DNA of 23,222 nucleotides from SZUA-442 sp051011415. Its GTDB lineage: Bacteria > Actinomycetota > Acidimicrobiia > Spongiisociales > UBA5794. The stretch spans positions 1-23,222 of the forward strand of contig JBPCTY010000017.1 of the NCBI GenBank assembly GCA_051011415.1. Reading direction: 5' to 3'. The notes beneath the pieces are model-generated. The model searched no databases and was not told the origin of the DNA. It was given only the letters and a program-made list of their open reading frames with translations. Positions within the stretch are counted from its first letter, which is position 1. Each line of letters begins with the position of its first letter. Below are positions 7,436 through 15,441 of the stretch, in pieces. The position numbers and the translations under genes were made by a program.

Positions 7436-7951
7436 TTAGGTCGAGGGAAGTGACCTTCGCTCAGCTGCGACGAGTCCGTCGAGCCATGCGATGTCGTCTT
7501 CCGTGGACCGCATCGAGTGCTCCATCAGAGCAAGTCGATATCGGTCCGAGTTCTTTTCGGTACGGGCTCCGAGGAGAATCTCCCGTGAGGTCTTCAGTTG
7601 CTGCGACAACGCGGTCCGTCGGTCCTGAAGGACCCTGACCCTGCGGTCTGCTGGAAGATGCGCAAGAAAGGCAAGCCGCACCTGAAAGGCACGCTCGGTT
7701 TCGGTGGCATCTGCATCAGTCGAGAGCAAGGTGTCGAACGTCTCGCGGCCGGTGTCGGTGATGGCGTATGCCTTTCGTCGACCCGTTCCACCCGAAGCCT
7801 CGATTGCCCCACGCTTCTCGAGCCTGCGGAGCGCCGGGTAGAGCGATCCGAAAGACACTTTCCAGAAGCCGAGCTCGCCGAGCGCACGCTTGAGTTCGTA
7901 CCCGTGACGGGGACGTTCCATAAGCAAACCGAGTACGGCGAAATCGAGCAT
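7436..7951 (-). CDS. PadR family transcriptional regulator
   Basis: A 171-residue regulator. The N-terminal winged helix is clear: MLDFAVLGLLMERPRHGYELK, then the recognition part FGSLYPALRRLEKRGAI and the wing GTGRRKAYAITDTGRE (about residues 60-75). A helical C-terminal half (about 90-165, rich in Arg, Leu and Glu) fits the PadR dimerisation domain of the longer subfamily. PadR proteins usually repress their own promoter and neighbours, with ligands often phenolic or hydrophobic. Here the partner gene is ino1, 16 bases downstream, so control of inositol synthesis is the likely job by inference. A tandem palindrome lies immediately upstream. No ribosome site precedes the ATG at 7951, and a TATAGT box ends nine bases before it, suggesting a leaderless message. 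Confidence 0.92.
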   Translation of the reverse strand: MLDFAVLGLLMERPRHGYELKRALGELGFWKVSFGSLYPALRRLEKRGAIEASGGTGRRKAYAITDTGRETFDTLLSTDADATETERAFQVRLAFLAHLPADRRVRVLQDRRTALSQQLKTSREILLGARTEKNSDRYRLALMEHSMRSTEDDIAWLDGLVAAERRSLPST

Positions 7952-7959
7952 GACGCAAG

Positions 7960-7965
7960 ACTATA
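7960..7965 (-). promoter_or_regulatory. Candidate -10 box of the padR-ino1 operon (leaderless)
   Basis: On the minus strand TATAGT (7965-7960) ends nine bases before the padR ATG, so transcription would start at or next to the start codon. No Shine-Dalgarno sequence is present, which agrees with a leaderless transcript. A TAGACA 15 bases upstream is a weak -35 candidate. Confidence 0.5.
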
Positions 7966-8003
7966 TCGAAACGATACATATGTCTATATCGATTCGATAC
8001 ATT
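7961..8003. promoter_or_regulatory. Tandem operator upstream of padR
   Basis: Two palindromes, TATCGAAACGATA (7964-7976) and TATCGATTCGATA (7987-7999), are 23 bases apart centre to centre. The shared unit is longer: CTATATCGA, two variable bases, then CGATACAT. The first site overlaps the candidate -10 box and the second covers the -35 area, an arrangement expected for autorepression. A further half-site TATCG is at 8031-8035. Confidence 0.75.
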
Positions 8004-8084
8004 GTTTCGCGAACACGTGTGAAAGCCTTGTATCGGTGGGTTCCCCGGTGCAGAAATTCGGAGAGAACACCCTCACGGGTCCGA

Positions 8085-8702
8085 CTAGGCGGTGGTGGAG
8101 ATCACTGCGATGTTGAAGGTCACCCGCGTGCCGGGGGTCACATCCTCACCAAAGTAGAACCGAAGGAGCGTGGCGGCATCGGCCTCGGTCTCGAATACGA
8201 ACGCCGACTCGACGATGTCGATATCGAAGCCGTTCTGCTCCCAGAATGACAGATCAGTTGCGATGTCGTGGGGAGCCATGGCAGCGAACTCATCGTTGCC
8301 AGCGTTGTCGATGATGACGATCCCGCCACCCGGCTTCGTGACTCGCCTGAGTTCGAGGACCCCTGGTGTGACGTCGTGATATCCAGGAAAGAAGTACGCC
8401 CAGCTGGAGTACACCCCATCGAAGGTGTTGTCTGCGAACGGCAGCTGTTGAGCGACTCCCTGGACCCATGAGGCGGTCGCATCGGTGTCAATCATTCCTG
8501 TTGCTGGCTCGAGGGCGACGATTGACCTGTCCTTCGTGGCGAGTCGTTGTGCGGTGAACCCATTTCCCGCACCGACATCGAGGATGCGGCCTGTGGTCGG
8601 AAGACGATCGTCGAGTTCTGCGATCACTTTGCCGTCGCGGTCCATCGCCGCTCGCTCGATGGCGAACATCTGGGGATCATCCGCACCGTAGAAGGGGATC
8701 AT
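8085..8702 (-). CDS. Class I SAM-dependent methyltransferase
   Basis: A 205-residue protein with a Rossmann methyltransferase fold. Motif I is GRILDVGAGNGFTAQRL (about residues 38-54), the acidic end of strand two is in VALEPATGM, motif IV is DNTFDGVYSSWAYFF, and a KPGGGIVIIDN post-motif follows. This is the Methyltransf_11 pattern of small-molecule methyltransferases; the substrate cannot be told. The ATG at 8702 has only a weak GGCGC upstream. It begins 25 bases after the fhs stop and on the same strand, so it may be co-transcribed with fhs. A direct part in one-carbon metabolism is possible only by neighbourhood. The left-hand gap of 133 bases to padR holds the tandem operator. Confidence 0.85.
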   Translation of the reverse strand: MIPFYGADDPQMFAIERAAMDRDGKVIAELDDRLPTTGRILDVGAGNGFTAQRLATKDRSIVALEPATGMIDTDATASWVQGVAQQLPFADNTFDGVYSSWAYFFPGYHDVTPGVLELRRVTKPGGGIVIIDNAGNDEFAAMAPHDIATDLSFWEQNGFDIDIVESAFVFETEADAATLLRFYFGEDVTPGTRVTFNIAVISTTA

Positions 8703-8727
8703 GCGCCGTCTTTTGGAATGGAGTGCG

Positions 8728-10416
8728 TCAGCTGAGGCCTACGACGTTGCCGTCCTCATCGATGTCGATGCCATGGGCTGCGGGGTTGAGGCCAAGTCCT
8801 GGCATGCGGTTGATTGACCCGGTGAGCGGCAGGATGAACCCTGCACCTGCAACGAGTTGTACCTCGCGCACCGGGAGGGTCCATCCGCTAGGCGCGCCGA
8901 GCAGCTTCGGGTCATGGCTGAATGAGTATTGCGTCTTGGCCATACATATCGGCAGATCGCCGTAGCCAAGTGCTTCGTAGTTCTCGAGTTGTCGCCTTGC
9001 CTTGATGTCGTACTCAACGCCGTCGGCTCCGTAAACCTTTGTCGCGATCGCATCAATCTTGTCCTGGAGGGACATCTCCGGTGTGTACAGGGGCTTGTAG
9101 TTCGATCCAGCTTCGGCTGCATCGCGCACTGCTTCAGCGAGACCGACCATTCCGTCTGCGCCCTCGGCGAACGGCTGGGCGATCGCCCATGCACAACCCT
9201 CTTCCTCAGCGATCGCACCGATTGCTGCGTGCTCTGAAGCGTGGTCGGTTGGGAAGCCGTTGACGGCCACCACCGGGGTTACGCCGTGTTGACGAACGTT
9301 TGCAATATGGCGGCGGAGGTTGTCGGCACCGGCCAGGACGTCGTCAGGGTTCTCGGCGATCATGTCATCGGGGAGCGGCTTCCCTGCACGGACGTTGAAC
9401 TTGCCTGAGTTGAGCTTCAGCGCCCGCACCGTGGCCACGATGACGGCAACGTCAGGGCTCATGCCGGAGGCTTGGCACTTGAGGTTGAAGAACTTCTCCG
9501 CACCGACATCTGATCCGAAGCCAGCTTCGGTGATGGGGTAGTCGCCACCCCGTATTCCAACCTGGTCGGCGACAACGGATGAGTTGCCGTGTGCGATGTT
9601 GGCAAACGGTCCTGTGTGGATGAGGGCAGGCGTGCCCTCAAGTGTCTGCATCAGGTTCGGGTTGAGCGCATCCTTGAGCAGGACAGCCATCGGTCCCGCA
9701 CCCTGGACCTGCTCTGCCGTCACCGGTTCCTTGTGCCTGTCGTAGCCGATAACGATTCGACCAAGCCGCTCACGTAGATCCTGAAGACTTGTCGCAAGGC
9801 CAAGAACCGCCATCAACTCAGAGGCTGCGGTGATATCGAATCCACCCTCACGTGGAATTCCGTCGAGCGTCGTACCGAGGCCCACGACGATGTTGCGCAG
9901 CGCCCTGTCGTTCACGTCGAGCACCCTGCGCCAGGTCACTCGCTTTACGTTGATGGACAGTTGGTTGCCCTGATAGATGTGATTGTCGATCAGCGCAGCC
10001 AGAAGGTTGTTGGCTGCAGTCACGGCATGGAAGTCGCCCGTGAGGTGGAGATTCATCTCCTCCATCGGTACGACCTGGCTGTACCCACCACCAGCGGCGC
10101 CACCCTTGATGCCGAACGTCGGGCCGAGCGACGGTTGTCGCAGAGTGAGGACCGCTTGCTTGTCGATGCGTTTGAACCCCTGAGCGAGGCCTACCGACAC
10201 AGTCGTCTTCCCCTCACCAAACGGAGTCGGGTTCACGGCGGTGACGAGAACGTACTTGGCACGAGGTGGTCCCATGCTGTCGAGAGCCTCGAGCGGAATC
10301 TTCGCCAGATTCCTTCCCCGTATCTCTACGTCCTTCTCTGGGATGCCCATGTCGGCGGCTACATCGGTGATGGGACGGAGGTTGGCTGAACGTGCAATCT
10401 CTAGGTCGGTCTTCAT
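8728..10416 (-). CDS. fhs: Formate-tetrahydrofolate ligase
   Basis: A 562-residue enzyme that makes 10-formyltetrahydrofolate from formate, ATP and tetrahydrofolate, feeding formate into one-carbon metabolism. The family pattern is strong from the first residues (DLEIARSANLRPITDVA). The ATP loop TPFGEGKTT is at about residues 64-72, followed by RQPSLGPTFGIKGGAAGGGY and VVPMEEMNLHLTGDFHAVTA. The length matches Moorella-type Fhs (about 559). I use the ATG at 10416; a GTG nine bases further upstream (10425) is possible, and neither has a clear ribosome site. It is divergent from mobA with a 93-base gap, and near the formate dehydrogenase operon. Together they suggest that formate is a real metabolite here: Fhs takes it to biosynthesis, FDH to NADH. 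I see no ZTP-riboswitch pattern in the short leader. Confidence 0.97.
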   Translation of the reverse strand: MKTDLEIARSANLRPITDVAADMGIPEKDVEIRGRNLAKIPLEALDSMGPPRAKYVLVTAVNPTPFGEGKTTVSVGLAQGFKRIDKQAVLTLRQPSLGPTFGIKGGAAGGGYSQVVPMEEMNLHLTGDFHAVTAANNLLAALIDNHIYQGNQLSINVKRVTWRRVLDVNDRALRNIVVGLGTTLDGIPREGGFDITAASELMAVLGLATSLQDLRERLGRIVIGYDRHKEPVTAEQVQGAGPMAVLLKDALNPNLMQTLEGTPALIHTGPFANIAHGNSSVVADQVGIRGGDYPITEAGFGSDVGAEKFFNLKCQASGMSPDVAVIVATVRALKLNSGKFNVRAGKPLPDDMIAENPDDVLAGADNLRRHIANVRQHGVTPVVAVNGFPTDHASEHAAIGAIAEEEGCAWAIAQPFAEGADGMVGLAEAVRDAAEAGSNYKPLYTPEMSLQDKIDAIATKVYGADGVEYDIKARRQLENYEALGYGDLPICMAKTQYSFSHDPKLLGAPSGWTLPVREVQLVAGAGFILPLTGSINRMPGLGLNPAAHGIDIDEDGNVVGLS

Positions 10417-10509
10417 GCAATCCACGCTAACGGATGGACGACCGCCAAGTCGGCTCCACGTTCAACGATCCTTGCGGCCGAGTATCGACAATTCAGCCAC
10501 AATGTGGGG

Positions 10510-11085
10510 ATGCTCGGAGCAGTTCTGAATGGAGGTCAGTCGACGCGGATGGGTGAGGACAAGTCGTCCTTGGTGTTCGATGGGTTGACCTTCGTCGAAC
10601 GAGCTGTGATGACGGTTGAGGCCGTTGCTGATCACGTTGTTGTGATCGGGAGCCCCGCAGGTGACGTCGACGTTGAGGTCTTGAGCGATGCAGTTCCCGA
10701 CGCCGGGCCCCTCGCAGGTCTGGTGACCGCATTCCATAGAGCAGCCGGAGAGCCAGTTCTCGTTCTGGCCGTTGATCTGCCACTCGTCTCGTCGAGTCTC
10801 CTCGCAGCGGTCTCAACTGCACTTGTACGCCCGGATCAAGCCGTCGTTGTCCGACAGGACGGCAGACCCCAACCGCTTTGCGCTGTATACGGTGCAGGCC
10901 TCATAGAGCTTGCGCACCATCGGCTGGCGACCGATGATCGATCGATGCGAACGTTCTTGCGTTCCGTTCCCTTGTGGTCGATGCTTGATGTGCCGACTCC
11001 AACCGTGTGGAACATCAACACGCCAGAGGATCTCCAACGTTTGAGGGATGAATCGCCGAACCGGCCGGACGGTGACTCCTCGTGA
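10510..11085 (+). CDS. mobA: Molybdenum cofactor guanylyltransferase
   Basis: A 191-residue nucleotidyltransferase that adds GMP from GTP to molybdopterin, giving the guanine dinucleotide cofactor used by DMSO-reductase-family enzymes such as formate dehydrogenase. Motifs: LNGGQSTRMGEDKSSL (residues 5-20; the GTP loop is usually LAGGxSxRMGxDK), AGPLAGLVTAF, VLAVDLPLVSS with the metal-binding Asp, and the closing WNINTPEDLQRL typical of MobA. The leading LNGG in place of LAGG is a small difference. ATG at 10510 is used; a GTG at 10504 is also possible. The next gene overlaps its stop. The neighbouring operon encodes the likely client enzyme, the formate dehydrogenase, and its sulfurtransferase FdhD, which agrees with a role in cofactor supply. 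Confidence 0.92.
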   Translation: MLGAVLNGGQSTRMGEDKSSLVFDGLTFVERAVMTVEAVADHVVVIGSPAGDVDVEVLSDAVPDAGPLAGLVTAFHRAAGEPVLVLAVDLPLVSSSLLAAVSTALVRPDQAVVVRQDGRPQPLCAVYGAGLIELAHHRLATDDRSMRTFLRSVPLWSMLDVPTPTVWNINTPEDLQRLRDESPNRPDGDSS

Positions 11086-11963
11086 TGCACGAGGACGAAT
11101 TCCAACTGGATGTCGACCTTGTGCGCGGGGTCATCGCGGAGTCGTTGCCTGACCTGGCAGGACTTCCGGTGGAACCGTTGGCATCGTCAGGGACGGTGCA
11201 TCGGATGTTCAGGCTCGGTCCGGGGCTCGTCATCCGGGTGCCACGTGCCCCCCAATTCGTCAGAGCTTTCGAGAGGGAGACGACGCTTCTTCCGCTCATG
11301 CCACACGACCTTCCGTTGGCTATCCCGCGACTTGTCTTTGCTGGCTCGTCGACCGAGAGCTTTCCGGCTCCGTGGTCCGTGATGGAATGGATCGAGGGGA
11401 AGCCGCTTTCGGAGGGATCCCTCGCGGATGCACCAGCGGACGCAGCCGCGCTCGGCGAGTTCGTTCGGGCAATGCGAAATGTCTCTGTCGATGGCCCGAT
11501 TTCCCAAAACCAGCGCGGTCGGCAGCTCGCGGCCAACGACGCTCGGATGCGCGAATCAATCGTGGCCGTTGCAGCAGAGTTCGATCCGGGCAGGCTCACC
11601 AAGCTGTGGGATCGAGCACTTGAGGCGCCGCCTTGGTCGGGCAACGTGACCTGGATTCATGGCGATCTGCTTCCAGGGAATCTGTTGGTGACCGATGGAC
11701 AGATCCGTGCGGTGATTGACTTCGGTGAGTGTGCCCGCGGAAACCCGACGGTTGACCTCCTGCCTTCCTGGTGGGTGTTCGACGACCCAGCCGCCCGAGC
11801 GGTCTTCCTTGACGAAGCGGGGGCAGACAAAGCAGCCAGGGATCGGGCAGTCGGTTGGGCGTTGTCGAGCGCTGCGGGTGCGTTGGCCTACTACGTGCAG
11901 TCGAACGTTGCGTTCGCCGACCAAGCGCGACAGACATTGCATCGCCTTGTTGCCGCCATCTGA
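11085..11963 (+). CDS. Phosphotransferase of the APH/choline kinase family
   Basis: A 292-residue kinase-like protein. The catalytic loop IHGDLLPGNLLV is at about residues 191-202 (Asp194 catalytic, Asn199 metal-binding), and the metal-binding motif IDFGECARGNPTVDL follows at 211-225. The N-lobe shows VIRVPRA (49-55) and the conserved Glu in AFERETTLL, as in aminoglycoside and macrolide phosphotransferases. Substrates of this family include antibiotics, choline and other small alcohols, so a resistance role should not be assumed. The start overlaps the mobA stop by one base (TGATG) or by four if the GTG at 11082 is used, so the two genes are coupled. It is convergent with fdhD, 11 bases apart; no clear terminator is seen between them. 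Confidence 0.85.
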   Translation: MHEDEFQLDVDLVRGVIAESLPDLAGLPVEPLASSGTVHRMFRLGPGLVIRVPRAPQFVRAFERETTLLPLMPHDLPLAIPRLVFAGSSTESFPAPWSVMEWIEGKPLSEGSLADAPADAAALGEFVRAMRNVSVDGPISQNQRGRQLAANDARMRESIVAVAAEFDPGRLTKLWDRALEAPPWSGNVTWIHGDLLPGNLLVTDGQIRAVIDFGECARGNPTVDLLPSWWVFDDPAARAVFLDEAGADKAARDRAVGWALSSAAGALAYYVQSNVAFADQARQTLHRLVAAI

Positions 11964-11974
11964 GCCGAGCCCGA

Positions 11975-12754
11975 TCAGGCGAACCGTTGAGCGCCCGCAT
12001 AGACGTTGAACGACTGGCCTCTCACGAATCCTGCAACGGTGAGACCGAGCTCTTCTCCCAGTTCCGCCGCGAGAGAGGACGCTCCTGACACTCCGCAGAT
12101 GACTGGGATGCCGGCGACCGCTGCCTTCTGCACCATCTCGAAACTGATTCGTCCGGACACCATCATGATCATTGGTGCGAGCGGCCACTCGGTTTCGGCA
12201 AGGCGACCGACAAGCTTGTCGACGGCGTTGTGTCTTCCCACGTCCTCGAACAGTGCCAGCATTGCACCATCAGGCCTGAAGGCCGCGGCTGCATGAATCG
12301 ATCCGGTGGTGTCGAACCTCTTCTGCGCATCTCGCATGCGATCAGGCAGCGAAAGAACGAGCTCCGGGGAGAGATCAGGCCCGTCAGGAACATGTCTCGC
12401 GGTCACTCGAACGGCATCAATCGACGCTTTTCCGCACACGCCGCATGACGACGAAGTGAAGAGGTTGCGTCTGAACTGCTCGGGGTCGATGGTGATGCCT
12501 TCTGCGAGTTCGATTGTGTAGCGGTCTCCCCCTTCAGATCCCCAGGAGGTGATGCCGGCGACCTCTTGGGGTCCGAGGACGATTCCTTCGGTGATTGCAA
12601 ATCCGAGGCCGAGTAGTTCGTCATCGCCGGGTGTTCGCATCAGGACCGCAATCGGAACATCGGCGAGGCGGAACTCGACAGGTGCCTCGTCCACCAGTGC
12701 ATCGTCGACACGTGAGAATTCCCCGTCCGTGAATCGGCTGATGGCTCGCTTCAT
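11975..12754 (-). CDS. fdhD: Formate dehydrogenase accessory sulfurtransferase FdhD
   Basis: A 259-residue protein that carries sulfur from a cysteine desulfurase to the bis-MGD cofactor of formate dehydrogenase, making the terminal sulfido ligand. The paired cysteines lie in SSSCGVCGKAS (Cys104, Cys107). Other family marks are LGFAITEGIV, TGSIHAAAAF (about 170-180), FEDVGRHNAVDKL, SGRISFEMVQKA and ISGASS-like GVSGASSLA, ending in GFVRGQSFNVYAG. The length agrees with other FdhD proteins. It begins 12 bases after the Fe-S subunit gene and is the last gene of the operon. The ATG at 12754 has no good ribosome site, so translational coupling to the gene before it is probable. Confidence 0.96.
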   Translation of the reverse strand: MKRAISRFTDGEFSRVDDALVDEAPVEFRLADVPIAVLMRTPGDDELLGLGFAITEGIVLGPQEVAGITSWGSEGGDRYTIELAEGITIDPEQFRRNLFTSSSCGVCGKASIDAVRVTARHVPDGPDLSPELVLSLPDRMRDAQKRFDTTGSIHAAAAFRPDGAMLALFEDVGRHNAVDKLVGRLAETEWPLAPMIMMVSGRISFEMVQKAAVAGIPVICGVSGASSLAAELGEELGLTVAGFVRGQSFNVYAGAQRFA

Positions 12755-12766
12755 CAGAAGGCGAAG

Positions 12767-13624
12767 CTACTCAGGCTGCACATACGAATACCCGAACCGG
12801 CCCTTGATACAGAGATGTCCCTCGGTCACCGAGTGATCAAGCGGCGAAGTGACCTTCACAATGCGATTGTCCTGGACATGGAGTTCGAGGTTGCACCCGA
12901 TTCCGCAGAAGCTGCACACGGTTGTCGTCACAGTCTGGGCCTCCTCATCCCAGGAGGCGTCCTGGCGCATGTCGTACTCAGACTTGAACATGAGGGCACC
13001 CGTCGGGCATACACCAACGCAGTTCCCGCAATACACGCACGCTGACTCGGGGAGCGTGATGTCGAACTCAGTTGCGATCGAGGACGACAACCCTCTTCCA
13101 GCGACGTCGATCGCAAACGTGTTCTGCGCATCTGTTCCGCATGCAGAGACACAGCGGTAACACATGACACATTTGTCGTAGTCCCGGATGTAGAGATCGT
13201 CCTCGATCTTGACGGTTTCAGTGCGGCGCCAGCCTTCCCCAAATCGGGAGGGGTTTACGTCGTACCGCTCCATCTGGCGCTTCGTCTCGGACTCCGCGAG
13301 TGAGAGATCTACGGACGATGCGAGTAACTCGTAGACGCTCTTGCGAGCCTGCTGCACCCTGGGCGAGTCCGTAAGGATCTCCATGCCTTCGGTGATCTCC
13401 CGTGAGCATGCGGGCACAAGTGTTCGGGAGCCCTCGACTTCAACGACGCAAGCGCGGCACGAGTTGATTGGCTCCAGGGTCTTGAGGTAGCAGAGCGTTG
13501 GGACGTCCTTGCCCACCGATTCGCATGCTTCGAGAACCGTTGACCCTTCGGTTGTAGCGGTGGATACCCCGTCGATCGTGATCTCGACCAAGGTGGTTGG
13601 GTCGGGGATTCGTTGCTCGATCAT
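12767..13624 (-). CDS. Formate dehydrogenase Fe-S subunit carrying the detached Mo-proximal [4Fe-4S] domain
   Basis: A 285-residue protein with four cluster sites. A plant-type [2Fe-2S] site: Cys45, Cys56, Cys59, Cys73. Two ferredoxin-type [4Fe-4S] sites: Cys152, 155, 158, 162 and Cys196, 199, 202, 206. A C-terminal molybdopterin-oxidoreductase [4Fe-4S] domain: Cys237, Cys240, Cys244 and Cys272, ending GHLCIKGRFGYSYVQPE. This last domain normally opens the catalytic subunit, so the enzyme is split at that point. The usual His-Cys-Cys-Cys cluster of NuoG/FdsA-type N-termini is absent: the region at residues 100-112 reads LLASSVDLSLAES. The ATG at 13624 overlaps the previous stop (ATGA), and GGAG lies eight bases upstream. 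The frame is open up to 13831 but the extra 69 residues fall within the fused NuoEF gene. Confidence 0.93.
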   Translation of the reverse strand: MIEQRIPDPTTLVEITIDGVSTATTEGSTVLEACESVGKDVPTLCYLKTLEPINSCRACVVEVEGSRTLVPACSREITEGMEILTDSPRVQQARKSVYELLASSVDLSLAESETKRQMERYDVNPSRFGEGWRRTETVKIEDDLYIRDYDKCVMCYRCVSACGTDAQNTFAIDVAGRGLSSSIATEFDITLPESACVYCGNCVGVCPTGALMFKSEYDMRQDASWDEEAQTVTTTVCSFCGIGCNLELHVQDNRIVKVTSPLDHSVTEGHLCIKGRFGYSYVQPE

Positions 13625-15441
13625 GCGTCTGCTCCGATAAGGCCGATCTCGATGGCCGACTGGATCGCGACGCTTGCGAACTGACCGAGGCCGCATATCG
13701 AAGCGTCCCTCAGCACAACGTCGAGTTCTCCGAGGAGCTCGAGTTCTGCTGCTGCCGACCCGTTTCGGAGCCTCACCAGTGACTCCTCCTGGCGAACCGT
13801 GCCGACGCGACATGGGACGCACAGTCCGCACGACTCTTCTCTGAAGAAGTGTGCGATTCGTTGGACGATGTCGTGCATGTCGGCTTCCTGGTTGAACACC
13901 ATCACGACACCTGAGCCGAGCGCCACGCCTGTGGCGCGCGTGTCCTCGAAGGTGAGAGGAACATCCAGCTGGGCATCAGTGAGGAAGGTGCCGGCGGCTC
14001 CACCGGTCAGCACTGCTGCAATGTCTCCATCGACGCCTCCGGCGTTCTCGATCAGATCGCGTGTCGTCGCACCAAACGGCACTTCATACACGCCCGGTTT
14101 CTTCACATTGCCGGACACGCAGAACAACTTCGGCCCCTTGGATTCGGCGGTACCGATCGCGGCAAAGGTGTCGCCGCCATCCATCACGATGCGGGGCACG
14201 TTCATCAATGACTCAACGTTGTTGACGACTGTGGGGCGTTGGAACAAGCCAGCCTGTGTCGGGAAGGGTGGTTTCTGCCGTGGCTCGCCCCGGAAGCCTT
14301 CGATCGAGTTGAACAGCGCGGTTTCTTCGCCGCAGATGTACGCACCCGCACCGCGTCGGATCTCGATGTCGAACGAGAACTCAGAGCCGGCGATGTCTCC
14401 ACCGAGATATCCGGCACCTCTGGCCTCGGAGATCGCGCTCGTGAGAGCTGCGTGTCCGATCGGGTATTCGCCTCGGATGTATATGAATCCCTTGGAAGCA
14501 CCGACTGCATACCCAGCGATGATGACCGCCTCGACAAGCTGGTGCGGGTTCAACTCAAGGAGAACGCGGTCCTTGAAGGTGCCGGGTTCGGACTCGTCCG
14601 CATTGCACACGACGTACTTGTCGCCTGTTTCGTCAGCAACGGCTTGCCACTTGATGCCCGCGGGAAAGGCGGCGCCGCCGCGTCCCCGAAGGCCGGAGGC
14701 AACGATCTCGTCGACGATCTGTTGTGGATGCATCGTCAACGATTTGCGAAGTGCCTTGTATCCACCCGTCTCTTCGTGGTCGGCGAGGGTGGCCGCATGA
14801 GAGGAAAGAAGCTGGGTTGCCGGTGTTGGTGGAGTGGGTGTGATGGACGATGCGGGATGCTGCGAGCGCAGTACCTCGACGATTGCGTCGGCGGAGGCGG
14901 GAGCGATCATCACATCCGTCTCTCCTGCGATCTGGACAAAGGCGGCTGAGCCCTTCTCACATTGACCAAGACATGGCGACTTCACCCATGCGGCAGCGCT
15001 TCCGAATTCTCCGGGTGCGCCGAGAATGTCACGCAGTTCGGCGATCATCGGATCTACACCTGCAGCCTTGCATGCGATGTCATCACACACATTCGCCACG
15101 CGTGGCGGTCGCGGTTCCGTTGCGATGAGGTCGTAGAAGGTCGCAACACCGTACGCCTCGGCAGGAGACACAGGGATCCGTTCAGCGATGTAGTTGAGGG
15201 CGCCGTGGCTGACCCAACCGATTCTGTCCTGCACGCCGTGAAGGGCTGGAAGCAGAAGATGGCGTCGTTCCTGTGACCGGGTGAACCCGCCAAAAGCAAC
15301 ATGGTCGTCGGCAGGGGTGCGGTTCTTAGACCCATCCCACACGGAGGCCGGCATGCCAAGCACGGCATCGATTGCCTCTCGTTCAACGGCGGTCGGTTGG
15401 TCGGACGTTTGTTGGTAGTCGATAGTCGCCTCAGCTCGCAC
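13621..15441 (-). CDS. NuoE-NuoF fusion: NADH-binding diaphorase subunit of formate dehydrogenase
   Basis: A 606-residue fusion. Residues about 20-195 are a NuoE-like thioredoxin fold with a [2Fe-2S] site (Cys119, Cys124, Cys157, Cys161). Residues about 225-606 are a NuoF-like flavoprotein: NAD/FMN glycine loop GLRGRGGAAFPAGIKW (250-265), FMN segment CNADESEPGTFKDR (279-292), GAYICGEETALFNSIEG, and the [4Fe-4S] site Cys538, Cys541, Cys544 and Cys583. It would pass electrons from the Fe-S subunit to NAD+. The GTG at 15441 is chosen because the reading VEREAIDAVLG fits the N-terminus of actinobacterial NuoE-like proteins as I remember them; it overlaps the fdhA stop by 11 bases. A later ATG at 15354 is the alternative. 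Fusion of NuoE and NuoF is common in soluble NAD-linked enzymes. Confidence 0.93.
   Translation of the reverse strand: MRAEATIDYQQTSDQPTAVEREAIDAVLGMPASVWDGSKNRTPADDHVAFGGFTRSQERRHLLLPALHGVQDRIGWVSHGALNYIAERIPVSPAEAYGVATFYDLIATEPRPPRVANVCDDIACKAAGVDPMIAELRDILGAPGEFGSAAAWVKSPCLGQCEKGSAAFVQIAGETDVMIAPASADAIVEVLRSQHPASSITPTPPTPATQLLSSHAATLADHEETGGYKALRKSLTMHPQQIVDEIVASGLRGRGGAAFPAGIKWQAVADETGDKYVVCNADESEPGTFKDRVLLELNPHQLVEAVIIAGYAVGASKGFIYIRGEYPIGHAALTSAISEARGAGYLGGDIAGSEFSFDIEIRRGAGAYICGEETALFNSIEGFRGEPRQKPPFPTQAGLFQRPTVVNNVESLMNVPRIVMDGGDTFAAIGTAESKGPKLFCVSGNVKKPGVYEVPFGATTRDLIENAGGVDGDIAAVLTGGAAGTFLTDAQLDVPLTFEDTRATGVALGSGVVMVFNQEADMHDIVQRIAHFFREESCGLCVPCRVGTVRQEESLVRLRNGSAAAELELLGELDVVLRDASICGLGQFASVAIQSAIEIGLIGADA

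Noticed and set aside
10417..10509. ZTP riboswitch before fhs
   Set aside because: The gap is only 93 bases and none of the conserved ZTP motif sequences are seen.
12767..13831. Longer start (13831) for the Fe-S subunit
   Set aside because: The extra residues are Arg-rich, low-complexity and lie wholly inside the NuoEF gene; the ATG at 13624 has a ribosome site and ATGA overlap.
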